From assembly GCF_000972785.3 (NCBI RefSeq), contig NZ_CP011253.3, positions 930,001 to 994,000 of the forward strand: DNA of 64,000 bases. The letters run 5' to 3'. This DNA is from Pandoraea oxalativorans. Lineage in GTDB: Bacteria; Pseudomonadota; Gammaproteobacteria; Burkholderiales; Burkholderiaceae. The notes under the pieces were generated by a model, which saw only the letters and a list, made by a program, of their open reading frames with translations, ran no database searches and was not told where the DNA came from. Shown piece after piece: positions 55,774 to 64,000 of this stretch; positions within the stretch are counted from its first letter, which is position 1, and every line of letters begins with the position of its first letter. A program made the translations under genes and the position numbers.

Positions 55774-56433
55774 ATGACGGGTAGTACCGGTGTCATCGTT
55801 GTGGAAGACCACGAATTGCTGGCCGACGGGCTTTGCCGCCTGATCGAGGACGAACTCGGATGGTGCGTGCTGGCGAGGGTCGTCAATGGGCTGGACGTCT
55901 ACCGCGCCTGCGTGGTGCACCGTCCCGCTTTGATCGTGCTTGATCTGGGGCTGCCCGGTATGGACGGTGTCGACGTCATTCGTCAATGCGTTCAGCGCTG
56001 GCCGGAGTTGCGGATCGTCGTGCATTCGGCGAGCGACGACGGCGAACGCGCGCGGCAATCGCTGGAAGCCGGTGCGGGCGCATTTGTGCTCAAGAGTAGT
56101 TCACGGACGACGTTGATCAACGCAGTGAACGTTGTCATGCGTGGCGATCGCTTCATCGATCCGGCGGTGTTCGGCATCGTTCACGACCCGACGGGCCAGC
56201 CGCTGCCGTCGAAGCCCGGCGCAGCAGGTTTACCCGAACGGCTGCTGACGCTGCGCGAACGGCAGGTGCTCAAACTCGCAGCGGAAGGGCAACGCAATCG
56301 CGACATCGCCCAACTGCTGTCGATCAGCGTGAAGACGGTGGAGACGCACCGTCTGAACATGATGCGCAAGCTCAATGCGCACAACGCTGCCGATATCGTG
56401 AGGTGGGCACATCGATTGCGGATGCTGCTTTGA
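55774..56433 (+). CDS. NarL/FixJ-type response regulator, SsrB-like
   Basis: 219 residues. The receiver domain has acidic residues Glu11 and Asp12, phosphoacceptor Asp57 (VLDLGLPGMDG) and Lys107. The C-terminal LuxR helix-turn-helix reads LTLRERQVLKLAAEGQRNRDIAQLLSISVKTVETHRLN. It sits divergent from the sctC arm, like a T3SS regulator of the SsrB or BvgA type. No histidine kinase gene accompanies it, so its partner is encoded elsewhere. CGAGGAGCTGCGA precedes the ATG. Confidence 0.9.
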   Translation: MTGSTGVIVVEDHELLADGLCRLIEDELGWCVLARVVNGLDVYRACVVHRPALIVLDLGLPGMDGVDVIRQCVQRWPELRIVVHSASDDGERARQSLEAGAGAFVLKSSSRTTLINAVNVVMRGDRFIDPAVFGIVHDPTGQPLPSKPGAAGLPERLLTLRERQVLKLAAEGQRNRDIAQLLSISVKTVETHRLNMMRKLNAHNAADIVRWAHRLRMLL

Positions 56434-56701
56434 ACCGCGACGTCGGCATGACGCGTCGACACGAGCGGCAGGAGCGGCAGAAACGATGTGCGCGAAGTAC
56501 GTAACGCGAGTTCGCTGCGGGCTGCGTAGCACGGAGAAATTCAGGTCCGCGCCGGATAGCCGCCGCTGCCGTGATTGCGCGACCATCGTCGCTGCCCATT
56601 TTCGAATGCTCTCCGTGTGTTGCGTATTGCGTGCCCCCTACCGCAAACGTTTTCCTTCACGCGCACGCTTCCCGATGCTTCCGATGCCCTCGATGCTCCA
56701 G

Positions 56702-57091
56702 ATGGATACCCAGACTCAGCGCAAGCTCGAACACCTCTTCGAACTACTGGCGTTGCCACCGCAACGCATTGAACCGCGCATGCGCGTGGCGCTCGCGCCG
56801 TGCGTGCTGATGACGGAGGTCGAAGCGCAGGGGGTAACGCTAGTCCTCACGTTACTCCATCGTGTCGTGGGCGCGGAGCGTTGGCTGCCGAGACTCCTGC
56901 AAACGTGCGCGCCTGAGTGGAGTCTCGGCATTCCGGTGCGCGCCTGCGTTGCGCAAGGCCGCCCCATGCTCATTGCGACGCCGCCGTCCAGCGCCAACTT
57001 GCAGGCCGTCGACTGGTTTGCCTGTCTTGCGCGCATGCGTCGGCTGCTGGAGCGGATCGACGCCGGACAGCAACGGGAGAGCCGTTCATGA
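56702..57091 (+). CDS. SsaM/SepD-like T3SS protein (candidate)
   Basis: 129 residues from the ATG at 56702, one of several in-frame starts (the frame is open from 56486), none with a clear ribosome-binding site. The layout matches SsaM by eye: an N-terminal helix QRKLEHLFELLALPP, and a C-terminal VAQGRPMLIATPPSSANLQAVDWFACLARMRRLLE against SsaM LRDGLAMSCSPPLSSSAELW ... IKFLES. It overlaps the sctV start by four bases, as ssaM precedes ssaV. SsaM with SsaB and SsaL controls the translocator-to-effector switch. Confidence 0.6.
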   Translation: MDTQTQRKLEHLFELLALPPQRIEPRMRVALAPCVLMTEVEAQGVTLVLTLLHRVVGAERWLPRLLQTCAPEWSLGIPVRACVAQGRPMLIATPPSSANLQAVDWFACLARMRRLLERIDAGQQRESRS

Positions 57092-59166
57092 CGCGTATTC
57101 TGAACTGGTTGCGGGCGGCGGCGGGACGTCAGGACATCGTCCTGGCGGCGTTGCTGCTCGTGACCGTGCTGATGATCATCATCCCGATGCCGCCGTCGGT
57201 AATGGATCTGCTCATCGCACTCAATCTGGGCGTTTCGTTGTTGCTGCTGATGGTGGCGCTGTACATCAACGAGCCTCTGGACTTCTCTGCGTTTCCTTCG
57301 GTGCTATTGATGACGACGCTGTTCCGGCTCGGACTGACCATCAGTACCAGCCGGCTGATTCTGCTTCACGCCGACGCGGGCGACATCGTCTATACGTTCG
57401 GCGATTTTGCGGCCGGCGGAAACATCGTCGTCGGCATGATCGTGTTTCTCATCATCACCATCGTCAACTTCATCGTCATCACGAAGGGCTCGGAGCGGGT
57501 GGCCGAGGTCGGCGCGCGTTTTTCGCTCGACGGCATGCCCGGCAAGCAGATGAGCATTGACGGGGACCTTCGTGCAGGTACGATCGACGCGGCCGAAGCC
57601 AAGCGACTTCGCCGGATCGTGCAGAAGGAAAGTCAGTTTTACGGGGCGATGGATGGTGCGATGAAGTTCGTGAAGGGCGACGCCATTGCCGGACTGGTCA
57701 TCATCGTGGTCAACCTGCTGGGCGGCATCGGGGTGGGCGTGTTCATGCGGGGGATGAGTGCGGGCGACGCGGCAGCGATCTACGCCATTCTCTCCATCGG
57801 CGATGGGCTCGTGTCGCAAATTCCCGCGCTGCTGATCTCGGTCACGGCGGGCATTATCGTGACGCGCGTCCCCGGTGAGCAACGACGCAATCTCGCGCGC
57901 GAACTCACCGACCAGCTCGCAGCACAACCGCGCTCGCTGACGCTGGCTGCCGTCGTCCTGGTGCTGTTCGGCCTGATTCCCGGCTTTCCCATGCACTACT
58001 TCCTGCTGCTCGCAGCGTTGGCGGGCGGTGCGGCGTGGTGGATAAAGCGGGGAGCGAAGGACGGGGCGCTCGCCAATGAGGCCGGTGCGGCGGCCGGTGC
58101 AGACGGTGCGGCAGCGAAACCCGGACGCCCCGGCGCGCAGCCCTTGCTGGCGCGCGTCGGCGTGACGTTGGCCGAGTCGTGTGGGGGAATCGCGGCTGTG
58201 TCCGGACGCATCGATGCCCTACGGGATCAGAAGTTCGAGCAATTCGGCGTGCCGATGCCGGAAGTGCAGGTGACGAGCGATGCCACGTTGCCGGGCGACG
58301 GACTCGACATTCAGCTTTATCACGAGAGCGTCATGACGATCGACGTGGTGCCGGACGCCGCGCTGGCGCACTACGACGCCACGCATCCTATCCCCGTGTT
58401 GCGCGCACTCGAAGGCGGTGCGCCGCGTGAGACGCCGCTACCGTTCGGCGGACAGACGCTCTTCTGGCTTGACGATGCGCAGCGCGCGGCGTGGCTCGCG
58501 AGCGGTGGCGCCGTGGTCGATGGCGCGGATCGCGTGGCCCATTGCGTCTCGCTGGTCATCGACGCGCATGCTGCCGATTTCCTTGGCGTGCAGGAGGCGC
58601 GCTTCCTGATGGACGCGATGGAGGATCGCTACGGCGAACTCGTCAAGGAGTTGCAGCGGCAACTACCGATCAGCCGGACGGCGGAGGTACTGCAACGGTT
58701 GGTGGCCGAAGGGGTGTCCATCCGAGACTTGCGGCGTGTGTTCGAAGCGCTGATCGAGTGGGCCCCCAAGGAGCGAGACCAGATCATGTTGACGGAGTAC
58801 GTGCGGCTGAGTCTGCGTCGTCACATCACCCGGCGCTTTCGTCGGGGCACCGAACACATCACCGGTTGGAACGTCGGTCGGGGTATCGAAGACGTCGTGC
58901 GCGCCGCGGTGCGGCAAACGGCCTCCGGTTCGTACGCCGACCTGAATCCGGCTCAGACGGACGCGATTCTTGGCGCGATCGATGGGGCGGTGAATGCGCA
59001 CGACGGCACCCCCGCAGTGCTGTTTACGGCAATGGATGTGCGACGCTTTGTGCGCAAGCTGATCGAGCGGGAGCGTGCCGACTTACCGGTGCTGTCGTTC
59101 CAGGAAGTGGCGGACGAGCCGCATGTTCGCGTGCTTGGGACGATCGATGTACGGGGAGCGTTCTGA
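57088..59166 (+). CDS. sctV: T3SS export gate protein
   Basis: 692 residues. About eight membrane helices in the first 330 residues include PPSVMDLLIALNLGVSLLLLMVALY and the FHIPEP-type loop GARFSLDGMPGKQMSIDGDLRAG, typical of SctV/FlhA. The large cytoplasmic domain forms the nonameric ring that receives substrates. It matches SsaV/EscV in length and position. Confidence 0.96.
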   Translation: MTRILNWLRAAAGRQDIVLAALLLVTVLMIIIPMPPSVMDLLIALNLGVSLLLLMVALYINEPLDFSAFPSVLLMTTLFRLGLTISTSRLILLHADAGDIVYTFGDFAAGGNIVVGMIVFLIITIVNFIVITKGSERVAEVGARFSLDGMPGKQMSIDGDLRAGTIDAAEAKRLRRIVQKESQFYGAMDGAMKFVKGDAIAGLVIIVVNLLGGIGVGVFMRGMSAGDAAAIYAILSIGDGLVSQIPALLISVTAGIIVTRVPGEQRRNLARELTDQLAAQPRSLTLAAVVLVLFGLIPGFPMHYFLLLAALAGGAAWWIKRGAKDGALANEAGAAAGADGAAAKPGRPGAQPLLARVGVTLAESCGGIAAVSGRIDALRDQKFEQFGVPMPEVQVTSDATLPGDGLDIQLYHESVMTIDVVPDAALAHYDATHPIPVLRALEGGAPRETPLPFGGQTLFWLDDAQRAAWLASGGAVVDGADRVAHCVSLVIDAHAADFLGVQEARFLMDAMEDRYGELVKELQRQLPISRTAEVLQRLVAEGVSIRDLRRVFEALIEWAPKERDQIMLTEYVRLSLRRHITRRFRRGTEHITGWNVGRGIEDVVRAAVRQTASGSYADLNPAQTDAILGAIDGAVNAHDGTPAVLFTAMDVRRFVRKLIERERADLPVLSFQEVADEPHVRVLGTIDVRGAF

Positions 59167-59167
59167 C

Positions 59168-60523
59168 ATGCGCCACCCCGACGCGGCACGAATCGTCAAT
59201 GGACTGCGTCGCACGCTGGACGCGCAGCGCAAGGCATGTGAGGGCCTGCGCAAGGGCGCGCCACGCGAGGTGCGCTACGGGCGCATCGACAAGATCACTC
59301 CGAACGCCATGCGGGCCCGGTTGCCCGGTGCCGCACTCGGAGAGCAGTGCCGGGTGATGTCGCCTGCGCTCGATGCGGAGGTCATAGCGGTCGAAGGGAG
59401 GCACGTCTGGCTCGCGCCTTATGCAGAGCCGACGGGCGTGGCCAATGGCGCGCTGGTGCAGGCGCTGGGATCGTCGTCGCGCGTGGCGGTGGGCGCGCAT
59501 CTGATCGGTGAAGTGCTCGACGGCCTGGGCCGGTCGCTGGGCACTGAGTCCGGGGCGAACCGGGCCGATGTCGAGTGGCGGGCGCTGGACGCGGAACCGC
59601 CGTCGGCCCTGCGACGCGCGCTTGTCTCCACGCCTCTACCCATTGGCATTCGGGCCATCGACGGCATGTTGACGTGCGGCCGGGGCCAGCGTCTAGGCAT
59701 TTTCGCGGCGGCGGGCGGCGGGAAGAGTACGTTGCTCGCGATGATGTGTCAGGGCGCAGCGGCGGATGTCATCGTGCTCGCGCTGATCGGCGAACGTGGT
59801 CGGGAGGTGCGGGAATTCATTGAGCAGGGGCTCACGCCGCAAGCCCGTGCACGCACGGTGTGCGTGGTGGCCACGTCCGACCGTCCCGCATTGGAACGGA
59901 TGAAGGCGGCGTACACGGCGACGGCGATTGCCGAAGCGTTCCGGGACGAGGGAAAGGACGTGCTGCTGCTCATGGATTCGCTGACCCGGTTTGGCCGTGC
60001 CGTGCGCGATATCGGCATGGCGGCGGGTGAGCCGCTTGGGGCGACAAGCGGCCTGCCACCTAGTTTCTACGCGCGTTTGCCGCATCTGCTGGAGCGCGCC
60101 GGGACAGGCGAGCGCGGCAGCATCACAGCGTTCTATACCGTGCTGGTCGAGGGGGACAATCTGGACGAGCCGCTCGCCGACGAAGTTCGCTCGATTGTCG
60201 ACGGTCACATCGTGCTGTCGCGGCGTCTGGCTCAGGAAAATCACTTTCCAGCCATCGACGTACCGAAGAGCCTGTCCCGCGTGATGACGCAGGTCGCCAG
60301 CGCGCAGCATGTGGAAAGTGCTGCGGGCGTGCGCCGCGCGATGGCGCTGGCGGCCGACGTCGAACTGCTGGTTCGCGTCGGCGAGTATCAGGCAGGCAAC
60401 GACCCCGATACGGATGAGGCACTGGCGCTCGCGCCGGACATCCGTGCCTTCCTTTGTCAGGCCCAGCACGAGGTGGCCCCGTTCGACGACACCCTCGCAT
60501 GGCTCGATCATCTCGCGAACTGA
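59168..60523 (+). CDS. sctN: T3SS ATPase
   Basis: 451 residues, F1-beta-like. The P-loop is FAAAGGGKSTLLAMM, in the usual T3SS form with Ala for the first Gly. Also LIGERGREVREFIE and Walker B VLLLMDSLTRFGRAVRDIGMAAGEP. It unfolds substrates and releases chaperones. It starts one base after the sctV stop. Confidence 0.96.
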   Translation: MRHPDAARIVNGLRRTLDAQRKACEGLRKGAPREVRYGRIDKITPNAMRARLPGAALGEQCRVMSPALDAEVIAVEGRHVWLAPYAEPTGVANGALVQALGSSSRVAVGAHLIGEVLDGLGRSLGTESGANRADVEWRALDAEPPSALRRALVSTPLPIGIRAIDGMLTCGRGQRLGIFAAAGGGKSTLLAMMCQGAAADVIVLALIGERGREVREFIEQGLTPQARARTVCVVATSDRPALERMKAAYTATAIAEAFRDEGKDVLLLMDSLTRFGRAVRDIGMAAGEPLGATSGLPPSFYARLPHLLERAGTGERGSITAFYTVLVEGDNLDEPLADEVRSIVDGHIVLSRRLAQENHFPAIDVPKSLSRVMTQVASAQHVESAAGVRRAMALAADVELLVRVGEYQAGNDPDTDEALALAPDIRAFLCQAQHEVAPFDDTLAWLDHLAN

Positions 60524-60909
60524 AAGAGCGCGATGGCATCGCCGCGTTGGCGATGCTGGCGCAACGTCGGGAAGCCAGCTTGCGTGCCGCATTGGTACGT
60601 CTCGCGTCGGTGGCAAGGGAGGCCGCCGATAACGTCGTCGCGTGTGAGCGCGCTTGCGACGATCAGCGTGATGCATGGCAAAGGGCGTTGTCGCGCGGCG
60701 GCGTGTACGGGCCGCGCGAGGCGGCAGGCGCCGCGCGTCTCGTGGAGGAGGAGCGCACTTCGCTGGTCAACGCCAAAGCACGGCACAGCAGCGCAATCGA
60801 CATCGCGCAGCAAGCCGAGGCCAACGTGCGTGAGCAGCGCGAACGCCTTGAGAGCAATACCCGGAAGCAGGAGAAATTGCGTGAGTTGCTGAAGTTCTAC
60901 CGGACTTGA
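60499..60909 (+). CDS. sctO: T3SS central stalk protein
   Basis: 136 residues from the ATG at 60499, overlapping sctN by 25 bases. Nearly the whole length is a charged alpha-helical coiled coil, as in YscO/SsaO/InvI/FliJ. It links the ATPase to the export gate. Sequence conservation in this family is low, so shape and position carry the call. Confidence 0.85.
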   Translation: MARSSRELKERDGIAALAMLAQRREASLRAALVRLASVAREAADNVVACERACDDQRDAWQRALSRGGVYGPREAAGAARLVEEERTSLVNAKARHSSAIDIAQQAEANVREQRERLESNTRKQEKLRELLKFYRT

Positions 60910-60974
60910 GTTGATTTCCACCTCCTTCCACCCGCATTCGTTTCCATTCCAACCGTCATTTCGAGGACTTCACG

Positions 60975-61439
60975 ATGAATACCATTCGCCGCAGTGGCCT
61001 CTCAGCCGATGCGTTCGGCAGTCTGTCGGAACGATCGCTGTCTCACCCGCGCGACACGGCAACGGTTTCACAAGGACGAAGCAACGGTCGGGCCGACCAT
61101 GACGAACGGGACGAGCGGGCATTCGCATTGACGCGCGACCCTGCCGCTTGCGTGACCGGTCCTGCCGATGTCCTCCGCTGGTTGCGTGTCTGGCATACCC
61201 GTCAGGATGCCGCCTGGGACAGCGCAAGCGTGCTGCGCGTCGTCGTGCATGGCGGCGCGCTGGACACGCTGGTTGTCGAAGCGCGTCGCGGACGGCAGGG
61301 CATCACCGTAAGTCTGCTGTGCGCGCGGCTGGCGATGTATCGCCGACTGCTGGCGCATCGCGGGCAACTTTCGCGGACGCTGACGTCACGCTTCGCGCTG
61401 CCCGTCACGGTCGAAGTCGAGGCGCGTTATGTGCCGTGA
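60975..61439 (+). CDS. sctP: T3SS needle-length/substrate-switch protein
   Basis: 154 residues. The N-terminal ~55 residues are polar and probably disordered. The C-terminal ~90 (LRVVVHGGALDTLVVEARRGRQGITVSLLCARLAMYRRLLAHRGQL, in part) fit the short SsaP-type T3S4 domain. It is far shorter than YscP, as in SPI-2-like systems. It lies between sctO and sctQ and overlaps sctQ by 11 bases. Confidence 0.75.
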   Translation: MNTIRRSGLSADAFGSLSERSLSHPRDTATVSQGRSNGRADHDERDERAFALTRDPAACVTGPADVLRWLRVWHTRQDAAWDSASVLRVVVHGGALDTLVVEARRGRQGITVSLLCARLAMYRRLLAHRGQLSRTLTSRFALPVTVEVEARYVP

Positions 61440-62511
61440 GACAGGCGGGGTGTGGGATCATCCGTCGACGGGGGATGTCGGCGTTGCATTGGAGGGGGTA
61501 CTGGCGGGCACGGGTTGCGTGCGCTTCGTCGAAGGCGAGACGGAGGTGCGCGTCGGATGGCTCCGCACAGGGGGCGACGGGCTCGTTGTGACTGCCCGGG
61601 TCGATGAGGGCGTCGTGGGTCAGACGCACTTCTGGTGCGACGCCGGGCAATGGGCGGAGTGGCTCGGCGACCGGCTTCCTGTCCCGTCGTGGGACGCTTT
61701 GCCGCCGGACTGGCAGGCGAGCGCCGCGTCGCTGACCCTCGCGACGGAGGTCGCAGCCATCGAGGGTGAGGAATACCCGGCGCGCGAGGTGATGGCGGGG
61801 AGCGTGCCGGACATGGATCGGTCCGCTGCTGCGATGCGTGGGGAATGCCCAGACACATCGGTCACGCCGACTTCCTGGCCGCAGGTGACGGTGATCACGC
61901 GTGAGTCCGTCGAGCCGACGTGGCGCATCGGCATCGTGTTACAGCGTGAGGCGCGTCGGCTGGCGCTAATGCATCTCGATGGTGCGACGTCGTGGCTCAC
62001 GGATCGTTGCCAGCGCGCGGTGCCGTGCGACACGCCGCTTGACCCGGCCGGTCTGCCGACACGTCGATGCATCCTCGCGGCGGGCTGGGCCGAACTCCCG
62101 GCATCGCTCTGCGATCGTCTGCGTGAGGGCGGCGCGGTACTGCTCGACGTGGCGGCCGACGTTGCGTCCGGCGAGTACTGGCTGTTAGACGGTGCACGAA
62201 GCATTGCCATGCGTGACGGACATCCGTCCGGGCCGAATGTCGTGATGCCCGATCTCCCGCCACCCAGCGCCGTGGACGCAGGCGCTGCATCATGTACCCG
62301 TCTGGTCGCGGTCATTGCCGAAAAGGCGCTGCCAGTGCCGTGTCTGGCCGCGTGGCATCTCGGGCGCGCCGCGTCCCATGAGCGCGCACCGAAAAACGTC
62401 TTGAGCGCTTCACATATCGCGCTCTGGCGCGATGGCAGGCCATGGGCCAACGGACGTTTATTGCGCTTCGGCGACGGGCGTCTGGCGGTGCAAACCGATC
62501 CGGTGCCCTGA
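61429..62511 (+). CDS. sctQ: T3SS cytosolic pod (C-ring) protein
   Basis: 360 residues. The C-terminal SPOA-like domain is recognisable in LPVPCLAAWHLGRAA and ALWRDGRPWANGRLLRFGDGRLAVQ; the N-terminal two-thirds are variable. It matches SsaQ/SpaO, which make the sorting-platform pods. SsaQ also produces its C-terminal domain from an internal start; whether that occurs here is unknown. Confidence 0.85.
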   Translation: MCRETGGVWDHPSTGDVGVALEGVLAGTGCVRFVEGETEVRVGWLRTGGDGLVVTARVDEGVVGQTHFWCDAGQWAEWLGDRLPVPSWDALPPDWQASAASLTLATEVAAIEGEEYPAREVMAGSVPDMDRSAAAMRGECPDTSVTPTSWPQVTVITRESVEPTWRIGIVLQREARRLALMHLDGATSWLTDRCQRAVPCDTPLDPAGLPTRRCILAAGWAELPASLCDRLREGGAVLLDVAADVASGEYWLLDGARSIAMRDGHPSGPNVVMPDLPPPSAVDAGAASCTRLVAVIAEKALPVPCLAAWHLGRAASHERAPKNVLSASHIALWRDGRPWANGRLLRFGDGRLAVQTDPVP

Positions 62512-62737
62512 TTTCGGGTCGTGACCCGATGGGCGTGCATTCCGCCACGCCCTACCATTTGCCGATCGACGACCTCCGCGTCGTGCCTCGTCAGCATGCG
62601 GCTGCATGGCGGCCTTTTCGCGGCCCTGTCGCGGTCATGTTGCTGCCACGTCGTTTCGTCGCGTCCCGCAGTCCCCTCCTTCGTTCGTACCGGTCGGCAT
62701 GCTTGTCCGGCGCGCGAAGGCGTTCATTGGAGTTCGT
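62512..62737. other. 226-bp gap between sctQ and sctR
   Basis: sctQ and sctR normally overlap or nearly touch, but here 226 bases separate them. The sctR frame is open upstream to 62606 and other short frames cross the gap, yet none shows a recognisable product. A weak inverted repeat, CGGGTC-GT-GACCCG (62515-62528), lies just after sctQ. Confidence 0.5.
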
Positions 62738-63388
62738 ATGTCCTTGCTCGACCACCCGGTGCAGCTCGTCGTTCTGCTATCGCTGCTCTCGATCATGCCG
62801 TTGCTGGTGGTGCTGGGGACTGCATTTCTGAAACTGGCGGTCGTCTTCGCGCTGCTACGCAACGCGTTGGGTACGCAGCAGATCCCGCCCAACATCGCAA
62901 TCTACGGTCTGTCGCTTGTCCTCACGTGTTTCATCATGGCGCCGGTCGCCTTCGACATCGAAGCGAACCTGGGTTCCCGGCCGGTGTCGCTCTCGTCGAA
63001 AAATTTTGTGGCCGACGTCGACGCCAGCGTGCTCTCGCCGTACCGTGCGTTCCTCATCCGTCACACCGACGCCAGACAACGCGACTTCTTCGCCGGGTTG
63101 GGGAGTGAGACGTGGCCTGAAGCGCATCGCGACAGGCTGGGCGCGGACTCGCTGCTCGTGCTGATGCCCGCCTTCGCACTCAGTCAGTTGGCCGAAGCCT
63201 TCAAGATCGGTTTGCTGCTCTATCTGCCGTTCATCGTGATCGATCTGGTGATCTCGAACATCCTGCTCGCGATGGGGATGATGATGGTCTCGCCCATGAC
63301 CATCGCGCTGCCGTTCAAGTTGCTCATCTTCGTGATGATGAACGGCTGGGAGCAACTGGTGCGGCAGTTGATGCTCTCGTACGCATGA
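62738..63388 (+). CDS. sctR: T3SS export apparatus protein SctR
   Basis: 216 residues from the ATG at 62738, chosen for TTGGAGTTCGT upstream and the family start; an in-frame ATG at 62606 would add 44 non-membrane residues. Conserved features include LGTAFLKLAVVFALLRNALGTQQIPPN and the late LSQLAEAFKIGLLLYLPFIVIDLVISNILLAMGM (in part). It forms the core of the export gate with SctS and SctT. Confidence 0.95.
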   Translation: MSLLDHPVQLVVLLSLLSIMPLLVVLGTAFLKLAVVFALLRNALGTQQIPPNIAIYGLSLVLTCFIMAPVAFDIEANLGSRPVSLSSKNFVADVDASVLSPYRAFLIRHTDARQRDFFAGLGSETWPEAHRDRLGADSLLVLMPAFALSQLAEAFKIGLLLYLPFIVIDLVISNILLAMGMMMVSPMTIALPFKLLIFVMMNGWEQLVRQLMLSYA

Positions 63389-63407
63389 CGCCCCCGGGAG
63401 CCTGCTC

Positions 63408-63674
63408 ATGAGCGAATCCATCGTCGTCAATCTCACCAGTGAAATGCTCTGGCTCACGTTGCTGATGTCACTGCCGACGGTCGTCGTTGCGTCCGCCGTC
63501 GGCGTGCTGGTGTCGCTGGTGCAGGCGCTCACGCAAGTGCAGGATCAGACCGTCCAGTTCCTCATCAAGCTCATTGCCGTGTCGGTCACACTGGCCGCGA
63601 CTTACGCATGGATGGGCCACGTGTTGCTCAACTACGCGGGCAGCGCGTTCGAGCAAATCAGCAGGATGGGGTGA
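63408..63674 (+). CDS. sctS: T3SS export apparatus protein SctS
   Basis: 88 residues with two membrane helices and the family motif VSLVQALTQVQDQTVQFLIKL. It starts 19 bases after sctR and ends in GTGA, overlapping a possible GTG start of sctT. Four copies assemble around SctR/SctT. Confidence 0.95.
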   Translation: MSESIVVNLTSEMLWLTLLMSLPTVVVASAVGVLVSLVQALTQVQDQTVQFLIKLIAVSVTLAATYAWMGHVLLNYAGSAFEQISRMG

Positions 63675-63679
63675 GCGCG

Positions 63680-64000
63680 ATGGTCGATATGACGAAAATC
63701 GCCGCCCTGAGCGCGTCGTCCGATACGCTGATCGCGCCGCTGTGGGCCGACCTGTTCGGCTGGACGCTGGCGTGGGGCGTGGCGATGTTGCGCCCGTTGG
63801 GCGTGGCGATGTTGCTACCGGTGCTGTCGGTTGGCATGCTGGGCGCAGGCATGTTGCGCAACGCGCTCGTGCTTGCGCTCGCGTTGCCGGTCGTCGCGCT
63901 CGCGCATTCAACGCCCGATATGCCAACGCAATGGAGCGCGTGGGGCATGTTGATCGTGCGCGAGCTCTTCATCGGCGGTCTGGTGGGGTTCGTCGCGACA
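63680..64000 (+). CDS. sctT: T3SS export apparatus protein SctT (3' end outside window)
   Basis: The first 107 residues are visible from the ATG at 63680. A GTG at 63671, overlapping the sctS stop, is in frame and possible. Content fits SctT/SpaR/SsaT: LRPLGVAMLLPVLSVGMLG, NALVLALALPVVALA and the charged RELFIGGLVGFVAT. The gene runs off the right edge; sctU is expected next. Confidence 0.9.
   Translation, partial: MVDMTKIAALSASSDTLIAPLWADLFGWTLAWGVAMLRPLGVAMLLPVLSVGMLGAGMLRNALVLALALPVVALAHSTPDMPTQWSAWGMLIVRELFIGGLVGFVAT

Noticed and set aside
45852..64000. Reading the export genes as a flagellar cluster
   Set aside because: SctC secretin, SctJ lipoprotein, needle, gatekeeper and chaperone genes are present and flagellin, hook or rod genes are not, so it is a virulence-type T3SS.

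Overview
The window looks like chromosomal DNA of a high-GC betaproteobacterium of the Burkholderiaceae. Pandoraea is my best guess, but that rests on gene content and synteny from memory, not on a search. Supporting signs are the gdhA-gltIJKL block, rplM-rpsI-argC-erpA, the tyrS/dtd/ruvBC neighbourhood, a three-subunit pntAA-pntAB-pntB operon and a class A RNase P RNA. Most of the window is tightly packed core metabolism. The last 18 kb is a type III secretion (T3SS) island.

Layout. 0-8.4 kb: partial acyl-CoA thioesterase, Atm1-like ABC exporter, LysR regulator, glutamate dehydrogenase and the glutamate/aspartate importer gltIJKL. 8.4-9.7 kb: an intact 1307-bp ISL3-family insertion sequence that landed in the T-run of the gltL terminator, leaving an 8-bp target duplication. 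9.7-16.9 kb: class II glutamine amidotransferase, pyrC, DUF3025 protein, rnpB, OsmC protein, a candidate ~98-nt small RNA with an anti-Shine-Dalgarno loop, rplM-rpsI, argC and erpA. 17-26 kb: a trans-sulfuration PLP enzyme paired with a SET-domain protein, anmK, an M23 peptidase, tyrS, dtd, a PEBP protein, a histidine phosphatase and an MpaB-like protein. 26-36.7 kb: ruvB and ruvC without ruvA between them, hemJ, an isomerase broken by an amber codon, a 2-ketoacid reductase, hexR divergent from edd-eda, a gluconate permease missing its C-terminus, and an RlmL-type methyltransferase. 36.7-45.6 kb: an unknown 395-aa protein, mtnN, the pnt transhydrogenase, a NUDIX hydrolase with mnmA, and an FMN glutamate-synthase-like protein.

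45.8-64.0 kb: a T3SS whose gene order matches the Salmonella SPI-2/ssa family. An AraC regulator leads sctF-G-I-J-K-L-W. An inverted arm carries an InvB-like chaperone, a YscE-like co-chaperone, sctD, sctC and a SpiC/SsaB-like ORF. An SsrB-like response regulator is transcribed divergently from that arm. Then come an SsaM-like ORF and sctV-N-O-P-Q-R-S-T, with sctT running off the end. No translocator or clear effector gene is present, so those must lie elsewhere.

How the genes work together. gdhA and the glutamate importer form a nitrogen/glutamate module. hexR, edd, eda, the 2-ketoacid reductase and the former gntP form a sugar-acid/Entner-Doudoroff module with two HexR-like operators. Three independent-looking losses (ruvA absent, an amber codon in an isomerase, gntP truncated by a deletion) fall within about 8 kb. 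The best candidates for something little described are the anti-SD small RNA upstream of rplM and the SpiC-like and SsaM-like gatekeeper partners in the T3SS.
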